17,740 bases of DNA, from contig CADCWC010000340.1 of assembly GCA_902806305.1 (NCBI GenBank), positions 1 through 17,740 of the forward strand, given 5' to 3'. This document shows, piece by piece, positions 7,135 to 13,837 of the stretch. Source of the DNA: an uncultured Thermoleophilia bacterium (GTDB lineage: Bacteria; Actinomycetota; Thermoleophilia; Gaiellales; F1-60-MAGs149). The stretch's first letter is position 1; every line of letters starts with the position of its first letter. The notes below the pieces were generated by a model. That model did not search any database, had not been told where the DNA came from, and saw nothing but the letters and a program-made list of their open reading frames with translations. Both the position numbers and the translations under genes were made by a program.

Positions 7135-7779
7135 TTGGGAGTCGTCCTCGACAACCTGGACCGCTACGCCGACGCATTCTGGGTGACCGTGCAGCTCACG
7201 GCGCTCGGCTTCCTCGGGTCGCTGGTCCTCGGGACGATCGTGGCGACCATGCGCGTCAGCCCCGTCGCGCCGCTGCGCGCGGCGGGGCTCGTGTACGTCG
7301 AGACGTTCCGGAACACGCCGCTGCTCGTGCTCGCGGTGCTGTTCGTGTTCGGGCTGACGAAGGTCGGGATCCGGTTCTCCCTGTTCACGACGTTCGTCAT
7401 CGTCATCTCGATCTACACCGGCGCGTTCGTGGCCGAGACCCTCCGGGCGGGCATGAACACCGTCGGACGGGGCCAGGTCGAGGCGGCGCGCTCGATCGGC
7501 CTGACGTTCGGCCAGTCGCTCCGTGAGGTCGTGCTCCCGCAGGCCTTCCGGACGGTCGTGCAGCCGCTCGGGAACGTCTGGATCGCCATGACCAAGAACA
7601 CGTCGATCGCGGCGGCGGTCTCCGTCGTCGACCTGACCGCCGTGGCGGGCCGCCTGACGACCGACCTGGCGCGCCCGTTGCCGCTGTTCGCCGGAGCGGC
7701 GATCGGCTACCTGATCCTGACCCTCCCGATGGGCGCGCTCGTGGGTGCCCTCGAGCGGCGGGTGGCGATCGTCCGGTGA
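7135..7779 (+). CDS. gluC: Amino-acid ABC transporter permease 1 (GluC type)
   Basis: Inner-membrane permease of the His/Glu/Gln family, 214 residues. Hydrophobic segments are visible around 16-37, 50-73, 84-100 and 183-205. The EAA loop that docks on the ATPase spans about 116-138 (E-A-A-R-S-I-G-L-T-F through V-L-P-Q-A-F-R), with the conserved G in the usual place. The start is TTG 7135, 3 nt after the binding-protein stop; no ATG or GTG occurs before the first membrane segment, so TTG is the only sensible choice and translation is probably coupled. Its end overlaps the next permease by 4 nt (GTGA). Confidence 0.92.
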   Translation: MGVVLDNLDRYADAFWVTVQLTALGFLGSLVLGTIVATMRVSPVAPLRAAGLVYVETFRNTPLLVLAVLFVFGLTKVGIRFSLFTTFVIVISIYTGAFVAETLRAGMNTVGRGQVEAARSIGLTFGQSLREVVLPQAFRTVVQPLGNVWIAMTKNTSIAAAVSVVDLTAVAGRLTTDLARPLPLFAGAAIGYLILTLPMGALVGALERRVAIVR

Positions 7780-8672
7780 GTGACGGCACGGCGGTCCTCT
7801 ACGACACCCTCGGACCGCGCGGGCGGCTGCGCGTGCGTATCGCCTCGATCGTCTGCGGCGTGCTGCTCGCCGCGCTCGTCCTGCTGGCGATCGTGCGCCT
7901 GGAGGAGCGCGGGCAGTTCGAGCCCGATCTCTGGCAGCCCTTCGGTGAGTGGGTCACGTGGCGGTCGCTGCTCGAGGGACTGCAGGCCACGCTGGCCGCG
8001 GCCGCCGTCGCGATGGCGCTGGCCGCGCCGATCGGCCTGGCGATGGCACTCGGCAGGCTCTCGCTGAACCGGCCGACGCGCTGGCTGGCGGGCGGCTACG
8101 TGGAGCTCTTCCGGGCCGTGCCGCTGCTGCTCTTCATCTACTTCGCCGCGCTCGGGCTGCCGCGCTACGGCATCGAGCTGAGCGCCTTCTGGTACCTCGT
8201 CCTGCCGCTCGTGGTCTACAACTCGGCCGTCCTCGGCGAGATCTTCCGGGCCGGCATCCTCTCGCTCGACCGCGGCCAGGGCGAGGCGGCGCTCGCGATC
8301 GGGATGACCTACTGGCAGTCGATGCTGCTCGTCGTCGTCCCGCAGGCGGTGCGGAGGATGGTGCCGGCGCTCGTCTCGCAGCTCGTCACGCTCCTCAAGG
8401 ACACGTCGCTCGGGTTCGTGATCCCGTATGCCGAGCTGTTGCGGACCGGGCAGATCAACGGGCAGTTCTACGGCAACCTGCTCCAGATGACGACGGTCGT
8501 GGCGCTCATCTATGTGGCCGTGAACGTGAGCCTCGGACGCGTCGCCGTCCGGTTGGAGCGCCGGCAGGCGCGGCGCTACGGCTCGGCCGGTCCGCACGCG
8601 GTCCTCGGCGAGAGCGACGTCGCGCTGCTCGCCGCGCGCGCCGGCGACGGCCGGGAGCGTGCCGGGCTCTAG
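7776..8672 (+). CDS. gluD: Amino-acid ABC transporter permease 2 (GluD type)
   Basis: Second membrane subunit of the importer, 298 residues. It has an N-terminal membrane segment (about 22-41), a linker, then the family core with hydrophobic segments near 67-92, 107-128, 138-156 and 235-255. The V-E-L-F-R-A-V-P-L-L stretch matches the conserved permease region, and the EAA loop lies at about 170-192 (E-A-A-L-A-I-G-M-T-Y through V-V-P-Q-A-V-R). The C-terminal tail after residue 260 is polar and basic. GTG 7776 overlaps the preceding stop by 4 nt. Longer than permease 1, as is usual for GluD relative to GluC. Confidence 0.92.
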   Translation: MSDGTAVLYDTLGPRGRLRVRIASIVCGVLLAALVLLAIVRLEERGQFEPDLWQPFGEWVTWRSLLEGLQATLAAAAVAMALAAPIGLAMALGRLSLNRPTRWLAGGYVELFRAVPLLLFIYFAALGLPRYGIELSAFWYLVLPLVVYNSAVLGEIFRAGILSLDRGQGEAALAIGMTYWQSMLLVVVPQAVRRMVPALVSQLVTLLKDTSLGFVIPYAELLRTGQINGQFYGNLLQMTTVVALIYVAVNVSLGRVAVRLERRQARRYGSAGPHAVLGESDVALLAARAGDGRERAGL

Positions 8673-8674
8673 AT

Positions 8675-8717
8675 CGGCCGCCGTCCGCGGGCAGCCCACG
8701 CACGACGCGGACGGCCG
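8675..8717 (+). terminator. GC-rich hairpin after the ABC importer operon
   Basis: Arm CCGTCCGCG (8681-8689) pairs exactly with CGCGGACGG (8706-8714) around a 16-nt loop; a 3-nt bulge lets the stem continue by several pairs to 8675 and 8717. It begins 2 nt after the permease stop. There is no T-run after it, so intrinsic termination is uncertain, although GC-rich bacteria often use such tail-less hairpins. Confidence 0.4.
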
Positions 8718-8742
8718 CTTCGGGGTTGCGCGGGCCACGCGG

Positions 8743-8748
8743 TAGACT
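8743..8748 (+). promoter_or_regulatory. Putative -10 box (TAGACT) for hflX-dut-nudix
   Basis: TAGACT preceded by GG lies 8 nt before ATG 8757, placing the transcription start on or within 2 nt of the start codon. No ribosome-binding site is present between them. It follows the hairpin that ends the preceding operon. Confidence 0.5.
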
Positions 8749-8756
8749 GGCCCGAT

Positions 8757-10091
8757 ATGCCCGACGCCTACCACACCGTCCGTGACGACGATCCCGAGCG
8801 GGGCGTCATCGTCGCCATCCTGCCGCAGGGCGTCGAGGAGGACGCGCTCGACGAGGTGCGCGAGCTGCTCGCGACCGCGGGCGTCGAGACGGTCGCCGTC
8901 CTGACCCAGCGCCGCGGCGCCGCCCACCCGCGCACCTATCTCGGCCCGGGGAAGCTCGACGAGCTGAAGGAGCGGGTCCGCGACGTGCAGGCCGAGGTCG
9001 TCGTCTGCGACGACGAGCTGACGCCGCGCCAGCAGCGCACCCTCGAGGACGCGCTCGGGATGCGCGTCGTCGATCGGACGGCCGTGATCCTCGACATCTT
9101 CGCCCTCCACGCCCACAGCGCCGAGGGCAAGCTGCAGGTCGAGCTCGCGCAGCTCGAGTACAACCTCCAGCGGATGCGCGGGTTGTGGCAGCACCTCGAG
9201 CGGCTCGGGGGCGGCGTGGGCACCCGCGGTCCCGGCGAGTCGCAGCTCGAGACCGACCGTCGCCTCGCGCGCGACCGCGTCAACCTGATCAAGCGACGCC
9301 TGAAGGACACGTCCCGGCACCGGGTCACGATGCGCAGGCGGCGGGTGACGAGCGAGGTCCCCGCCGTGGCGCTGGCCGGCTACACGAACGTGGGCAAGTC
9401 GACGCTCCTGAACGCGCTCACGGGGTCCGAGGTCTCGACCGCCAACCGGCTCTTCGAGACGCTCGATCCGACCACCCGTGCCTACACCTACAACGGACGC
9501 GCGTACACGCTGACGGACACCGTCGGCTTCATCCGCAAGCTGCCCCACGGGCTCGTGGAGGCGTTCACCTCGACCCTCGAGGAGACCCTCGCGGGCGACC
9601 TGATCCTGCACGTGACGGACGCCTCGGCGCCCGAGGAGGAGTGGCGCGAGCAGTACCGGGCGGTCGAGGACGTGCTGGAGCAGATCGGGGCGGGCGAGCT
9701 CCCGCGCCTGCTGGTGCTGAACAAGATCGACCGACTCGACCCGCTCTCCCGCCGCCGGGTCCGCAACGCGCACCCGGACGCGGTGCTCGTGTCGGCGCAG
9801 ACCGGTGAGGGACTGGAGGCGCTCGAGGAGCGGATCGCGGTGTTCTTCGCCGGGCGGTTCGAGCCGGTGGAGCTGCTCGTGCCGCACGGCGAGGGCGCCG
9901 TGCTGTCCGCGCTCTACGCACTCGGGCAGCCGCTCGAGCGGGAGGACACGGACGACGGTGTCGTCGTCCGCGCCCATCTGCCGGAGGCCGAGAGCCGACG
10001 CTACGCCGCGTTCCGCGTCGACCCGGCGCCCCGCGCCGAGGTCCCTTCGCGCGCGGCGGCCGAGGCGACGGCCGGCCGCTCGGACGCGTGA
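8757..10091 (+). CDS. hflX: GTPase HflX, ribosome-associated
   Basis: Ribosome-binding GTPase linked to recovery of stalled 50S/70S ribosomes. The 444-residue protein has the HflX N-terminal domain with H-P-R-T-Y-L-G-P-G-K (57-66) and D-R-T-A-V-I-L-D-I-F (106-115), the linker with G-T-R-G-P-G-E-S-Q-L-E-T-D (155-167), and a GTPase domain with G1 G-Y-T-N-V-G-K-S-T (208-216), G3 D-T-V-G (254-257), G4 N-K-I-D (322-325) and G5 S-A (346-347). All nucleotide-binding motifs are intact. The last 25 residues are Ala/Arg-rich and probably disordered. In many actinomycetes hflX follows dapF closely; here an ABC importer separates them. It ends in a 4-nt GTGA overlap with dut. Confidence 0.96.
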   Translation: MPDAYHTVRDDDPERGVIVAILPQGVEEDALDEVRELLATAGVETVAVLTQRRGAAHPRTYLGPGKLDELKERVRDVQAEVVVCDDELTPRQQRTLEDALGMRVVDRTAVILDIFALHAHSAEGKLQVELAQLEYNLQRMRGLWQHLERLGGGVGTRGPGESQLETDRRLARDRVNLIKRRLKDTSRHRVTMRRRRVTSEVPAVALAGYTNVGKSTLLNALTGSEVSTANRLFETLDPTTRAYTYNGRAYTLTDTVGFIRKLPHGLVEAFTSTLEETLAGDLILHVTDASAPEEEWREQYRAVEDVLEQIGAGELPRLLVLNKIDRLDPLSRRRVRNAHPDAVLVSAQTGEGLEALEERIAVFFAGRFEPVELLVPHGEGAVLSALYALGQPLEREDTDDGVVVRAHLPEAESRRYAAFRVDPAPRAEVPSRAAAEATAGRSDA

Positions 10092-10525
10092 TCGATCTCC
10101 CCTTCGTGCGCCTCCACGGCGAGGCGGCGCTGCCCGAGGCGGCCCATGCGGGCGACGCGGGCCTCGACCTGCGGAGCGTCGAGGACGTCGAGCTCGACCC
10201 GGGCGAGCGCGCGCTCGTCGGCGTCGGACTCGCCGTCGAGATCCCGCCCGGGCACGCCGGGCTCGTGCTGCCGCGGTCCGGCCTCGCGGCGCGGCACGGC
10301 ATCACGATCCTGAACGCGCCGGGGCTCGTCGACAGCGGCTACCGCGGTGAGCTGCGGGTCGCGCTGCTGAACACCGACCGGACCGCGACCTTCCGCGTGG
10401 AGCGGGGCGACCGGATCGCACAGCTCGTGGTGGTGGCCGTCCCGCCGGTGCGGCCGGTCGAGACGGAGGTCCTCGCGACGTCCGTGCGGGGCACCGCAGG
10501 CTTCGGGTCCACCGGGCAGCGGTAG
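10088..10525 (+). CDS. dut: Deoxyuridine 5'-triphosphate nucleotidohydrolase (dUTPase)
   Basis: Trimeric dUTPase that converts dUTP to dUMP and pyrophosphate, keeping uracil out of DNA and feeding dTMP synthesis. The 145-residue length is typical. All five motifs are present: I A-G-D-A-G-L-D-L (21-28), II P-R-S-G (62-65), III G-L-V-D-S-G-Y-R-G-E, IV E-R-G-D-R-I-A-Q-L-V, and the C-terminal P-loop-like motif V R-G-T-A-G-F-G-S-T-G. GTG 10088 overlaps the hflX stop by 4 nt, so it is the second gene of that operon. Confidence 0.97.
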   Translation: MIDLPFVRLHGEAALPEAAHAGDAGLDLRSVEDVELDPGERALVGVGLAVEIPPGHAGLVLPRSGLAARHGITILNAPGLVDSGYRGELRVALLNTDRTATFRVERGDRIAQLVVVAVPPVRPVETEVLATSVRGTAGFGSTGQR

Positions 10526-10530
10526 GGAGG
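10525..10530 (+). promoter_or_regulatory. Shine-Dalgarno-like GGGAGG unusually close to the Nudix start
   Basis: GGGAGG begins on the last base of the dut stop and ends 1 nt before GTG 10532. The spacing is too short for normal initiation, yet the start is forced because the in-frame codon at 10523 is TAG and no other start codon follows before the conserved region. Coupling to dut termination may replace a normal site. Confidence 0.4.
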
Positions 10531-10531
10531 C

Positions 10532-10984
10532 GTGCACCAGCCGGTCCGCGTCCGGGTCTGCGGTCTCGTCCGCTGGGAGGACCGGGTCCTCTTCTGCAGC
10601 CAGGAGAAGGCCGGACGCCGCTACTGGCTGCTCCCCGGCGGCGGCGTCGAGCCGGGCGAGAGCCTCGAGGTCGCCCTGCGGCGCGAGCTGCGCGAGGAGT
10701 GCGCCATCGAGGAGGCGATGATCGCCGGGCCGATCGCGATCGCCGAGTCGATCGCCCCGCCCGGGGACCCGTCCGGCAAGCACATCATCCACATCCTCTT
10801 CGCGGTCGAGGTCGAGGCGTCGCTCGAGCACGTCCGCCCCGACGACGCCGCCATCCGCAACCTGCGGCTCGTGCCGGTCGAGGAGATCGCCGATCTCGAC
10901 CTCCGGCCGCCGATCCACCGGTTCGTGGCGCGCTTCGAGCCGGGCGACCCGTTCGTGTCGCTCGGCTCGGTCTGGGTGCACTGA
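10532..10984 (+). CDS. Nudix hydrolase
   Basis: Hydrolyses a nucleoside-diphosphate-linked substrate; the exact one cannot be told. The 150-residue single-domain protein has the Nudix box at 37-59, G-x5-E43 then R51-E52-L-R-E55-E56-C-A-I. The metal-binding Glu residues are intact; the usual Gly near the end of the box is Ala58, a tolerated change in some members. The preceding W-L-L-P-G-G-G is the common strand entering the box. It is the last gene of hflX-dut-nudix, 6 nt after dut. A house-cleaning role next to dUTPase is plausible but inferred only from position. Confidence 0.9.
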   Translation: MHQPVRVRVCGLVRWEDRVLFCSQEKAGRRYWLLPGGGVEPGESLEVALRRELREECAIEEAMIAGPIAIAESIAPPGDPSGKHIIHILFAVEVEASLEHVRPDDAAIRNLRLVPVEEIADLDLRPPIHRFVARFEPGDPFVSLGSVWVH

Positions 10985-11162
10985 GAACCGGTTTCGGCAT
11001 GAGGTCGGTGCCCGGCCGTGCCGGACGTCCGGCGCGCCGCAGATCGTTGCCGGGCGACCGCAGGCAGGGCGGTACCCTGTCGAGCGAGCCGGGACGCAAG
11101 CTGCGCCGCAGAGGGGGCGTGGGGCGGGCGACCGAGGTCTTGCTCAAGGGGCTCCTAGCCGC
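10985..11162. other. Intergenic region between convergent genes, with promoter-like box and palindrome
   Basis: This 178-nt stretch separates the convergent Nudix (plus) and ureohydrolase (minus) genes. It holds a 14-bp perfect palindrome GCCGGACGTCCGGC (11020-11033), which could be a small terminator hairpin, and a TACCCT box (11073-11078) on the plus strand without an obvious gene after it. GAGC/GAGCC at 11082-11090 can pair with GGCTC (11150-11154) and GCTC (11161-11164). No known RNA family was recognised. Confidence 0.4.
11073..11078 (+). promoter_or_regulatory. Orphan -10-like box (TACCCT)
   Basis: Part of GCGGTACCCTGT, the same form as the boxes before hflX and the ABC operon, but no start codon lies at the predicted transcription start near 11085. 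Transcription from here would run antisense into the 3' end of the ureohydrolase gene. Confidence 0.3.
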
Positions 11163-12173
11163 TCAGGGTCGACGAGCGACGTCGTCGAGCTCACCGACGC
11201 CCGTCGCTGCGATGCGACGGTCGGCCGCCGAGCCGTCCGCGCGCCCTCGGGCGTGGAGCGCAAGCATCTCGTAGAGGACGGTCGCGGCGAGCAGGGCCGT
11301 CTGCTGGCCGGGGCCGTCGTACGGCGGCGAGACCTCCACGACGTCGAAGCCCCGGAAATCGATGCCGTGCAGTGCACGGACCAGCTCGAGCGCCTGGAAG
11401 CTCGTCGGACCGCCGCACTCCGGCGTGCCCGTGCCCGGACAGAAGGCCGGGTCCACGAGGTCGACGTCGAAGCTGAAGAAGCACGGCCCGGTCCCCACGC
11501 GGGCCCGCGCTCGGTCCGCGAAGGCCTCCGGGGACAGTCCGGCCAGCTCACGCCAGGGGATCGCCTCGAGGCCGAGGTCCGCGGCGAGCGCCTCGTCCTC
11601 CGGCGCGTACAGCGAGCCGCGCAGCCCTGCCTGCACCATCCGGCCGGGGTCGACGACACCTTCCTCGATCGCCCGGCGGAAGACCGTGCCGTGGTTGTAC
11701 GGGAGGTCGAAGTAGCGATCCCACAGGTCCGAGTGGGCGTCCAGGTGCACCACGCCGAGCGGGCCGTGCACCGCCGCCAGGGCGCGTAGCTCGGCCAGCG
11801 TCACGGAGTGGTCGCCGCCCATGCCGAACGACACGACGCCCGCGGCGGCGATCGACCCCACGAAGTCCTGGAGCCGCGGCAGCGTCCGCTCGATGTACCC
11901 CGGGACGGTCGGGGCGTCGCCGTGGTCGATCGTCGAGACGGCGCCGAACACCTGCACCCGCTGGTCCGGGTTGTACGGGCGGAGCAGCGCCGACGCCGAG
12001 CGGATCGCCTCGGGGCCGAAGCGCGCGCCGGCGCGGAAGGAGGTGCCGCCGTCCCACGGCAGGCCGAACACCGCCGCCTCGACGCCGTCGAGCGTCGGCA
12101 CGTAGGGGAGCCGCGCGAACGTGCGAGGGCCGGTGAAGCGCGGCGTGGCGAGCGAGTCGACGGGCTGGTGCAA
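11163..12173 (-). CDS. Agmatinase/arginase-superfamily ureohydrolase
   Basis: Dimanganese-type hydrolase expected to cleave a guanidino compound to an amine and urea. The 336-residue protein keeps the full metal site: H122 in G-G-D-H-S, D145-H147-D149 in H-L-D-A-H-S-D, and D236 and D238 in S-F-D-V-D-L-V-D-P; H161 in N-H-G-T-V-F-R and E280 in V-V-E-V-S-P-P-Y-D also fit. The P-G-T-G-T-P-E motif is typical of the agmatinase/guanidinobutyrase branch. Substrate (agmatine, guanidinobutyrate, guanidinopropionate or other) is not decided by these motifs. TTG start at 12173 is supported by AAGGAG with 5-nt spacing (12179-12184). It lies 33 nt after the deacetylase-like gene, as last gene of the minus-strand operon. 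Confidence 0.9.
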   Translation of the reverse strand: MHQPVDSLATPRFTGPRTFARLPYVPTLDGVEAAVFGLPWDGGTSFRAGARFGPEAIRSASALLRPYNPDQRVQVFGAVSTIDHGDAPTVPGYIERTLPRLQDFVGSIAAAGVVSFGMGGDHSVTLAELRALAAVHGPLGVVHLDAHSDLWDRYFDLPYNHGTVFRRAIEEGVVDPGRMVQAGLRGSLYAPEDEALAADLGLEAIPWRELAGLSPEAFADRARARVGTGPCFFSFDVDLVDPAFCPGTGTPECGGPTSFQALELVRALHGIDFRGFDVVEVSPPYDGPGQQTALLAATVLYEMLALHARGRADGSAADRRIAATGVGELDDVARRP

Positions 12174-12178
12174 GGTGG

Positions 12179-12184
12179 CTCCTT
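12179..12184 (-). promoter_or_regulatory. Ribosome-binding site deciding the TTG start of the ureohydrolase
   Basis: On the minus strand, AAGGAG is followed by CCACC and then TTG, an ideal spacing, and this fixes the rare TTG start at 12173. Confidence 0.7.
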
Positions 12185-12206
12185 CGGTCGGGCGGTCGCT
12201 CGCGCG

Positions 12207-13082
12207 TCAGTCGGACGGGTACGGGCCGACCGACAGGTCGGGCGGACCCGGAACGCGTTCCTCGACGTCGCGGGCGGCCAGCGTGGCCGTGGCGATGTCG
12301 CCCAGCGGGGCGATCCAGACGTCGCCCGCGGCGCGGGCGTGCTCGATGACCGCGCGGATCGCCTCCGCGCGCGACGCTCGCCCCGACAGGAACGGGTGCA
12401 TCGTGCCGACCACGAGCCCGCCCTCGCGACGCTGGGCGTCGAGCTCGACGGTCCACAGCTCCACGAGCTTCGACGGCGCCTCGATCTGGGTGCCGATCTC
12501 GGGGACCGGCAGGAACGCGTACTGCTCCCAGTCGTCGAGCGACCAGTGCGGCGGCAGCTCCGCCACCCGCCGGTCACCGACCTTCAGGACGTACGGCCGG
12601 TCGTCGTCCATCAGGCTCGAGTCGTAGTCGAGCCCGTGCTCCGCCACCAGCTCGAGCGTCGTCCACGTCGCCTGCCACATCGCCGCCCGATGACCGCGCG
12701 GCGTGACACCGCACGCCGCGAGCGCCTCGAGCGCCGTCTCGAAGTCCGCCCGCTGCTCGTCCTCCGTCATCGTCGTGGCGGTGACGTGGGTGTGCGAGTG
12801 GTGACCGACCTCGTGGCCCGCCTCGAGGATCGCCGCCACGGTGCCCGGCCAGAGCCGCGCCGTCACGCCCGGGACGAAGAACGTCGCCCGGACCTCCTCC
12901 TCGGCCAGCAGCCGCAGGATGCGCGGCACGGCGACCCGTGGCCCGAAGGCCTGGTGGGTCATCGCCATGGCGTCACGCCAGGCGCCGGGGTGGGCGGCGA
13001 GGATCGCCGACTCGGCGTCGACGTCGAAGGTCAACGACAGCGCGCAGGCGCTGCCGGAGGGGAAGGCCGGGGAGGGCGTCAT
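12207..13082 (-). CDS. Polysaccharide deacetylase-superfamily hydrolase, PuuE/cyclic-imidase-like
   Basis: Metal-dependent hydrolase of the NodB/polysaccharide deacetylase fold, 291 residues, no signal peptide or membrane segment, so cytoplasmic. Metal and catalytic residues: D20 and D22 in T-F-D-V-D-A-E, H95 and H99 in H-H-S-H-T-H, and H229 in T-M-H-P-F-L-S-G-R. The H-P-F-L-S-G-R ending and the long segment between the histidines resemble the PuuE allantoinase / HpPgdA / cyclic imide hydrolase branch, and not secreted chitin or peptidoglycan deacetylases. Lack of a secretion signal and the setting in a catabolic operon favour ring opening of a cyclic imide or ureide; this is inference. The ATG overlaps the SDR stop by 4 nt (ATGA). 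Confidence 0.85.
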   Translation of the reverse strand: MTPSPAFPSGSACALSLTFDVDAESAILAAHPGAWRDAMAMTHQAFGPRVAVPRILRLLAEEEVRATFFVPGVTARLWPGTVAAILEAGHEVGHHSHTHVTATTMTEDEQRADFETALEALAACGVTPRGHRAAMWQATWTTLELVAEHGLDYDSSLMDDDRPYVLKVGDRRVAELPPHWSLDDWEQYAFLPVPEIGTQIEAPSKLVELWTVELDAQRREGGLVVGTMHPFLSGRASRAEAIRAVIEHARAAGDVWIAPLGDIATATLAARDVEERVPGPPDLSVGPYPSD

Positions 13083-13837
13083 GTCGTCGTTCCACCGTTC
13101 GGGGACAGGATCTGGCCGACGAGGGCGCCGGCGGGCTCGGACAGGAGGAACGCCGCCACGGCCGCCACGTCGGCGGGGAGGCTGATCCGGCCGAGCGGCA
13201 CGTCGGCCGCGTAGCGCTCCACCATCGCCTCGTGTGAGAGCCCCGCATCCCGCGCGTCGACGTCGAGCTGCGGCGTGTCGGTGACGCCGGGCGCGATGCC
13301 GTTGACGGCGACGCCGTCCGGGCCGACGGCGCGGGCGGCGGAGCGGACCAGCGAGACGATGCCGCCCTTGGAGGCGGTGTACACCGCGGCGTTGGGCCAG
13401 CCCGTCAGGCCCCACTCGGAGGCCACGGCCACGATCCGCCCGTAGCGGCGCGCGACCATGCCGGGCACGCACGCCTCGAGGAGCCAGGCGGTGCCGAGCA
13501 GGTTGACGTCGATGGTCCGGCGCCAGTCGTCCGGGTCGGTCTGCTCGAACGGCGCCATCGTCATCACGGCGTGGTTCGCGACCAGGAGCTCCACGGGTCC
13601 GAGGCCGTCCTCGACCGCCGCCACGCCCGCCCGCACCGCCTCGGGATCGCCGACGTCGAAGGGCACGGCGAGCCCGCCGATGGACGCGGCCGTCCGGGCG
13701 GCCGTCACCGGATCGACGTCGTTGCACGCCACGCGGGCGCCCTCGGAGGCCAGCCGCTCGGCGATGGCGCGGCCGATGCCCTGGCCCGCGCCCGTCACGA
13801 GCGCCGTGCGACCCGCGATGCCGCGCAGGCCGCTCAC
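13079..13837 (-). CDS. SDR-family oxidoreductase (second of a tandem pair)
   Basis: Classical short-chain dehydrogenase of 252 residues. Cofactor motif T-G-A-G-Q-G-I-G at 15-22, an acidic residue (D40) at the end of beta-2 that favours NAD(H), N112, and the catalytic S140, Y153, K157 triad (Y-T-A-S-K). The usual N-N-A-G after beta-4 reads N-H-A-V, a departure seen in some SDR subfamilies. It ends V-G-Q-I-L-S-P-N-G-G, the same C-terminal pattern as its upstream neighbour, suggesting an ancient duplication. GTG 13837 overlaps the preceding SDR stop by 4 nt and its own stop overlaps the next gene by 4 nt. Substrate unknown; an alcohol or hydroxyacid intermediate of the cluster's pathway is likely. 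Confidence 0.9.
   Translation of the reverse strand: MSGLRGIAGRTALVTGAGQGIGRAIAERLASEGARVACNDVDPVTAARTAASIGGLAVPFDVGDPEAVRAGVAAVEDGLGPVELLVANHAVMTMAPFEQTDPDDWRRTIDVNLLGTAWLLEACVPGMVARRYGRIVAVASEWGLTGWPNAAVYTASKGGIVSLVRSAARAVGPDGVAVNGIAPGVTDTPQLDVDARDAGLSHEAMVERYAADVPLGRISLPADVAAVAAFLLSEPAGALVGQILSPNGGTTT

Noticed and set aside
7707..9977. A 756-codon open frame on the minus strand
   Set aside because: It is antisense to gluC, gluD and hflX, all with clear motifs; the sequence is low-complexity (Arg/Glu/His/Val-rich) and typical of shadow frames in GC-rich DNA.
11119..11274. A 51-codon frame from GTG with a GAGGGGG run just upstream
   Set aside because: It runs antisense into the last part of the ureohydrolase gene, the ribosome-binding spacing is too short and the end is Ser/Ala/Arg-rich; no support for a real protein.
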